Shown: positions 7,283 to 9,170 of the stretch, piece by piece
Numbering within the stretch: position 1 is the first letter of the stretch
Layout of the letters: every line of letters starts with the position of its first letter
Assembly: GCA_009777435.1 (NCBI GenBank)
Contig: WRLW01000049.1
Coordinates: forward strand, 1-9,170
Origin: Oscillospiraceae bacterium
GTDB taxonomy: Bacteria; Bacillota; Clostridia; Oscillospirales; UBA929
Direction: 5' to 3'
DNA length: 9,170 bases
Program-made: the position numbers and the translations under genes
The notes under the pieces: model-generated
The model's input: the letters and a program-made list of their open reading frames with translations, nothing else
The model's database searches: none
Told to the model about the DNA's origin: nothing

Positions 7283-8691
7283 ACGCGCAGTCCCTCCAAG
7301 CTCTTTATCTTCCTAAGCTCCCTGACAACCAGAACGACGGCCGCGATAAACGCGGCAAGGTCGGCCGCCGGGCTGGCGTACAGCACGCCGTCGATTCCCC
7401 ATACGCGCGGGAATATAAACAGAAGCGGAAGAAAGAATATAAATTGCCGCGTCAGCGAAATGAACACGCTTATAAACGCCTTGCCGATGGACGCGAAGAA
7501 GTTTGACGTTACAGGCTGTATGCCCGACAAAAACGAAAGCATCAGCAAAACGCGGAAGCTCCGCACGGCAAACGCCTGAAACATGGCGTCGTCCGAGTTG
7601 AAGATGCCCGCGAGAACGCCCGGAAACAACTGATAGCAGATAAAAGCCAGCGTCGATACGCTCATCGATATCACGGCCGCGAGCATATAGGCTTTTCGTA
7701 CCCGCCCGTATCGCCTGGCGCCGTAGTTAAAGCCGATGATGGGCTGACAGCCCTGCGAAACGCCTATGACCACCGACATGAACAGCATGTTGACCTTTAA
7801 CACCGCGCCCACGGCCGCGAGCGGTATGTCCGCGCCATACTGCGACTGCGCGCCGTAATGCGTGAGCGTTTTGTTGAGCGCCACCTGCACGGCCGAAAAC
7901 GTAAGCTGGTTGAAGAAGGCCGCCGCGCCTATCGAGAGTATCCTAAGCGTTATGCCCGCGTATGGCCTCATGATTTCAGGCGTCAGCCGCACACGGCCTT
8001 TGCGGATCATGTAATACAGCCCTAAAAACAGCGTCAGGTACTGTGAAATGGTGGTGGCCCAGGCCGCGCCCGCGACCCCCATATCAAAGCCGTACATCAA
8101 CACAGCGTCGAGGCTTATGTTAAGGCAGCAGCCCGCGATGGTGGAGAACATAGCGAAGCCCGGGCTGCCGTCGGCGCGTATCAGATGATTCATGCCAAAC
8201 GACATAACGGCCGCCGGCAAGCCCCAGGCCACTATCCCCGAATAGACGAGCGAATAAGGAAGCACCTCGCCGGAAGCGCCCAGCGTGATCACCAGCGGCT
8301 CAAGGAAGAGCTGAACGCCCAGCATTATGCCTATCCCGAAAACAGCCATCCACAAGACCGAGCCGCCCATATAGCGCGCGGCCTTTTTTTGATCGCCCGC
8401 GCCCAGCGACAGGCTGAAGTTAGCCGCGCCGCCGACCCCGAACAGCAGGCCGGCCGCAAGGGCGATCATGGCGATGGGCATATCCACGTTTGTCGCGCCC
8501 ATGCCGAGATAGCCGACTTTGCGGCCGATAAAAACCTGATCCGCGATGTTATACAGAGCGCCGGTCAGCATGGCTATAACGCTTGGGAGCGCAAAGCGCG
8601 GCAGCAGCTTTGAAATTTTTTCGGTTCCAAGAGGGTTCGCGATGGCCTCGCTCTCCGCCCCGTCCCGGCCGTTATCATTGGTACGCGTCAT
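7279..8691 (-). CDS. MATE family multidrug/cation efflux transporter (MepA-like)
   Basis: This is a multi-pass antiporter expected to export drugs or metabolites using a Na+ or H+ gradient; the substrate cannot be read from sequence. From ATG 8691 it has 470 residues and about 12 hydrophobic segments in two halves, the usual MATE size. MepA-like clostridial signatures are GTEKISKLLPRFALPS (22-37), ALYNIADQVFIG (45-56), the IRADGSP loop (171-177), LDAVLMYGFDMGVAGAAWAT (194-213) and QPIIGFNYGARRYGR (316-330). ATG 8691 is preferred over the in-frame GTG at 8700, because AGAGG (8700-8704) is 8 bases from the ATG and overlaps the GTG. It starts 20 bases after the ABC permease stop and overlaps mtnA by 4 bases, so it lies inside an operon. 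Confidence 0.93.
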   Translation of the reverse strand: MTRTNDNGRDGAESEAIANPLGTEKISKLLPRFALPSVIAMLTGALYNIADQVFIGRKVGYLGMGATNVDMPIAMIALAAGLLFGVGGAANFSLSLGAGDQKKAARYMGGSVLWMAVFGIGIMLGVQLFLEPLVITLGASGEVLPYSLVYSGIVAWGLPAAVMSFGMNHLIRADGSPGFAMFSTIAGCCLNISLDAVLMYGFDMGVAGAAWATTISQYLTLFLGLYYMIRKGRVRLTPEIMRPYAGITLRILSIGAAAFFNQLTFSAVQVALNKTLTHYGAQSQYGADIPLAAVGAVLKVNMLFMSVVIGVSQGCQPIIGFNYGARRYGRVRKAYMLAAVISMSVSTLAFICYQLFPGVLAGIFNSDDAMFQAFAVRSFRVLLMLSFLSGIQPVTSNFFASIGKAFISVFISLTRQFIFFLPLLFIFPRVWGIDGVLYASPAADLAAFIAAVVLVVRELRKIKSLEGLRV

Positions 8692-8697
8692 TGGGCA

Positions 8698-8705
8698 CAC
8701 CTCTT
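8698..8705 (-). promoter_or_regulatory. Ribosome binding site deciding the MATE start
   Basis: AAGAGGTG on the minus strand places its AGAGG core 8 bases before ATG 8691-8689. The upstream GTG (8700-8698) lies within this site and is a poor start. Confidence 0.65.
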
Positions 8706-8711
8706 AACGAT

Positions 8712-9170
8712 TTACGCTACCTCATTCGAGACATAAATGCTCATCCGCTTCCGCAGCACAACCAAAGCCACGGCAAGGCAGCCGACCCCGAACACGCCGC
8801 ACAGTATCAGCATGACCGGCAGGCTTATGTCCAATCCGGCAAGCCCTAAATTCTTGGCCGCGAAAACTTCATCTAATAAAATTTCGCGCCATTCTCCCAA
8901 GATGTCCAACCGCTCGAACGCGTCGTCGAGAACGATTTGCTTGAACCATATTGTAAGGTGGGTATAGGGAAGCAGCGAGCCGGCCTTTGCCGTGCCCTCG
9001 CCCAATTCGGAATAGGGCATATAAATCCCGCATAAAAACCCGAAAAACGTTCCCGCGATGCCGCTGATAACGCCCAGCGCCCCGCTCGAGCGTATGACGG
9101 CGGTAATCAGCAGCATAATCGCGCCGCTGATGGCCGAGGCGACCGTCAGCACCCCAAGCCCCGAAAACAG
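8712..9170 (-). CDS. ABC-2 type transporter permease, C-terminal part (cut by window edge)
   Basis: This is the last 152 residues of an ABC exporter permease. The frame stays open to base 9170, so the internal GTG at 9152 is not a true start. Visible are a hydrophobic segment (TVASAISGAIMLLITAVI), a second (GVISGIAGTFFGFLCGIYMP) and a last helix near the C-terminus (VMLILCGVFGVGCLAVALVVL) ending in RKRM. Between the last two lies a long loop beginning YSELGEG and containing LLPYTHLTIWFKQIVLDD. This arrangement, with a Pro-containing turn after the penultimate core helix, is usual for ABC2_membrane permeases of clostridia that export drugs or lipids. The ATPase partner would be expected beyond the right edge. 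The TAA (8714-8712) is 20 bases before the MATE ATG. Confidence 0.82.
   Translation of the reverse strand: MFSGLGVLTVASAISGAIMLLITAVIRSSGALGVISGIAGTFFGFLCGIYMPYSELGEGTAKAGSLLPYTHLTIWFKQIVLDDAFERLDILGEWREILLDEVFAAKNLGLAGLDISLPVMLILCGVFGVGCLAVALVVLRKRMSIYVSNEVA

Overview
The window looks like chromosome from a G+C-rich member of the Clostridia (Bacillota), probably uncultured. Three things point there. The left gene is a YabE-type protein with DUF348, G5 and 3D domains, a Gram-positive cell-wall family. The Shine-Dalgarno (SD) sites are strong GGAGG or AAGGTG types. The MATE and ABC-2 permeases resemble clostridial versions. Ile codons include many ATA triplets despite the high G+C. No phage, IS element, CRISPR array, rRNA or tRNA was seen.

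Layout. Bases 1-1006 (+) carry a YabE-like wall protein whose 5' end is probably cut by the window edge. It converges on everything else, which lies on the minus strand, and the two sides meet at a perfect 12-bp hairpin (1020-1049) that can terminate transcription both ways. Reading leftward from the right edge, there is a probable four-gene operon: an ABC-2 permease (cut by the edge), a MATE efflux protein, methylthioribose-1-phosphate isomerase (mtnA, overlapping the MATE gene by 4 bases) and a CPBP-family membrane protease with an extra C-terminal domain. After a 104-base gap holding a near-consensus sigma-A promoter comes a 1158-residue membrane hybrid sensor protein. After a further gap with an extended -10 promoter comes an 87-residue protein of unknown function.

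How they may work together. The operon combines two exporters, one methionine-salvage enzyme and one membrane protease. No shared pathway is evident beyond a possible membrane or export theme. The sensor has its own promoter. The 87-residue gene also has its own promoter, but no clear terminator separates it from the sensor, so read-through is possible.

The most notable point is the sensor. It has the full plan of a hybrid phosphorelay kinase (TM, sensor, TM, HAMP, PAS, HisKA, HATPase, REC, REC, Hpt). However, the phospho-accepting histidine is arginine, the Gly-rich G2 ATP-lid motif is gone, and the Hpt domain keeps its histidine but not the following Lys-Gly. The second receiver is intact. 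This suggests a pseudokinase scaffold or phosphate relay fed by another kinase. I did not find a clearly new multi-gene system; this protein and the small orphan gene are the best candidates for novelty.
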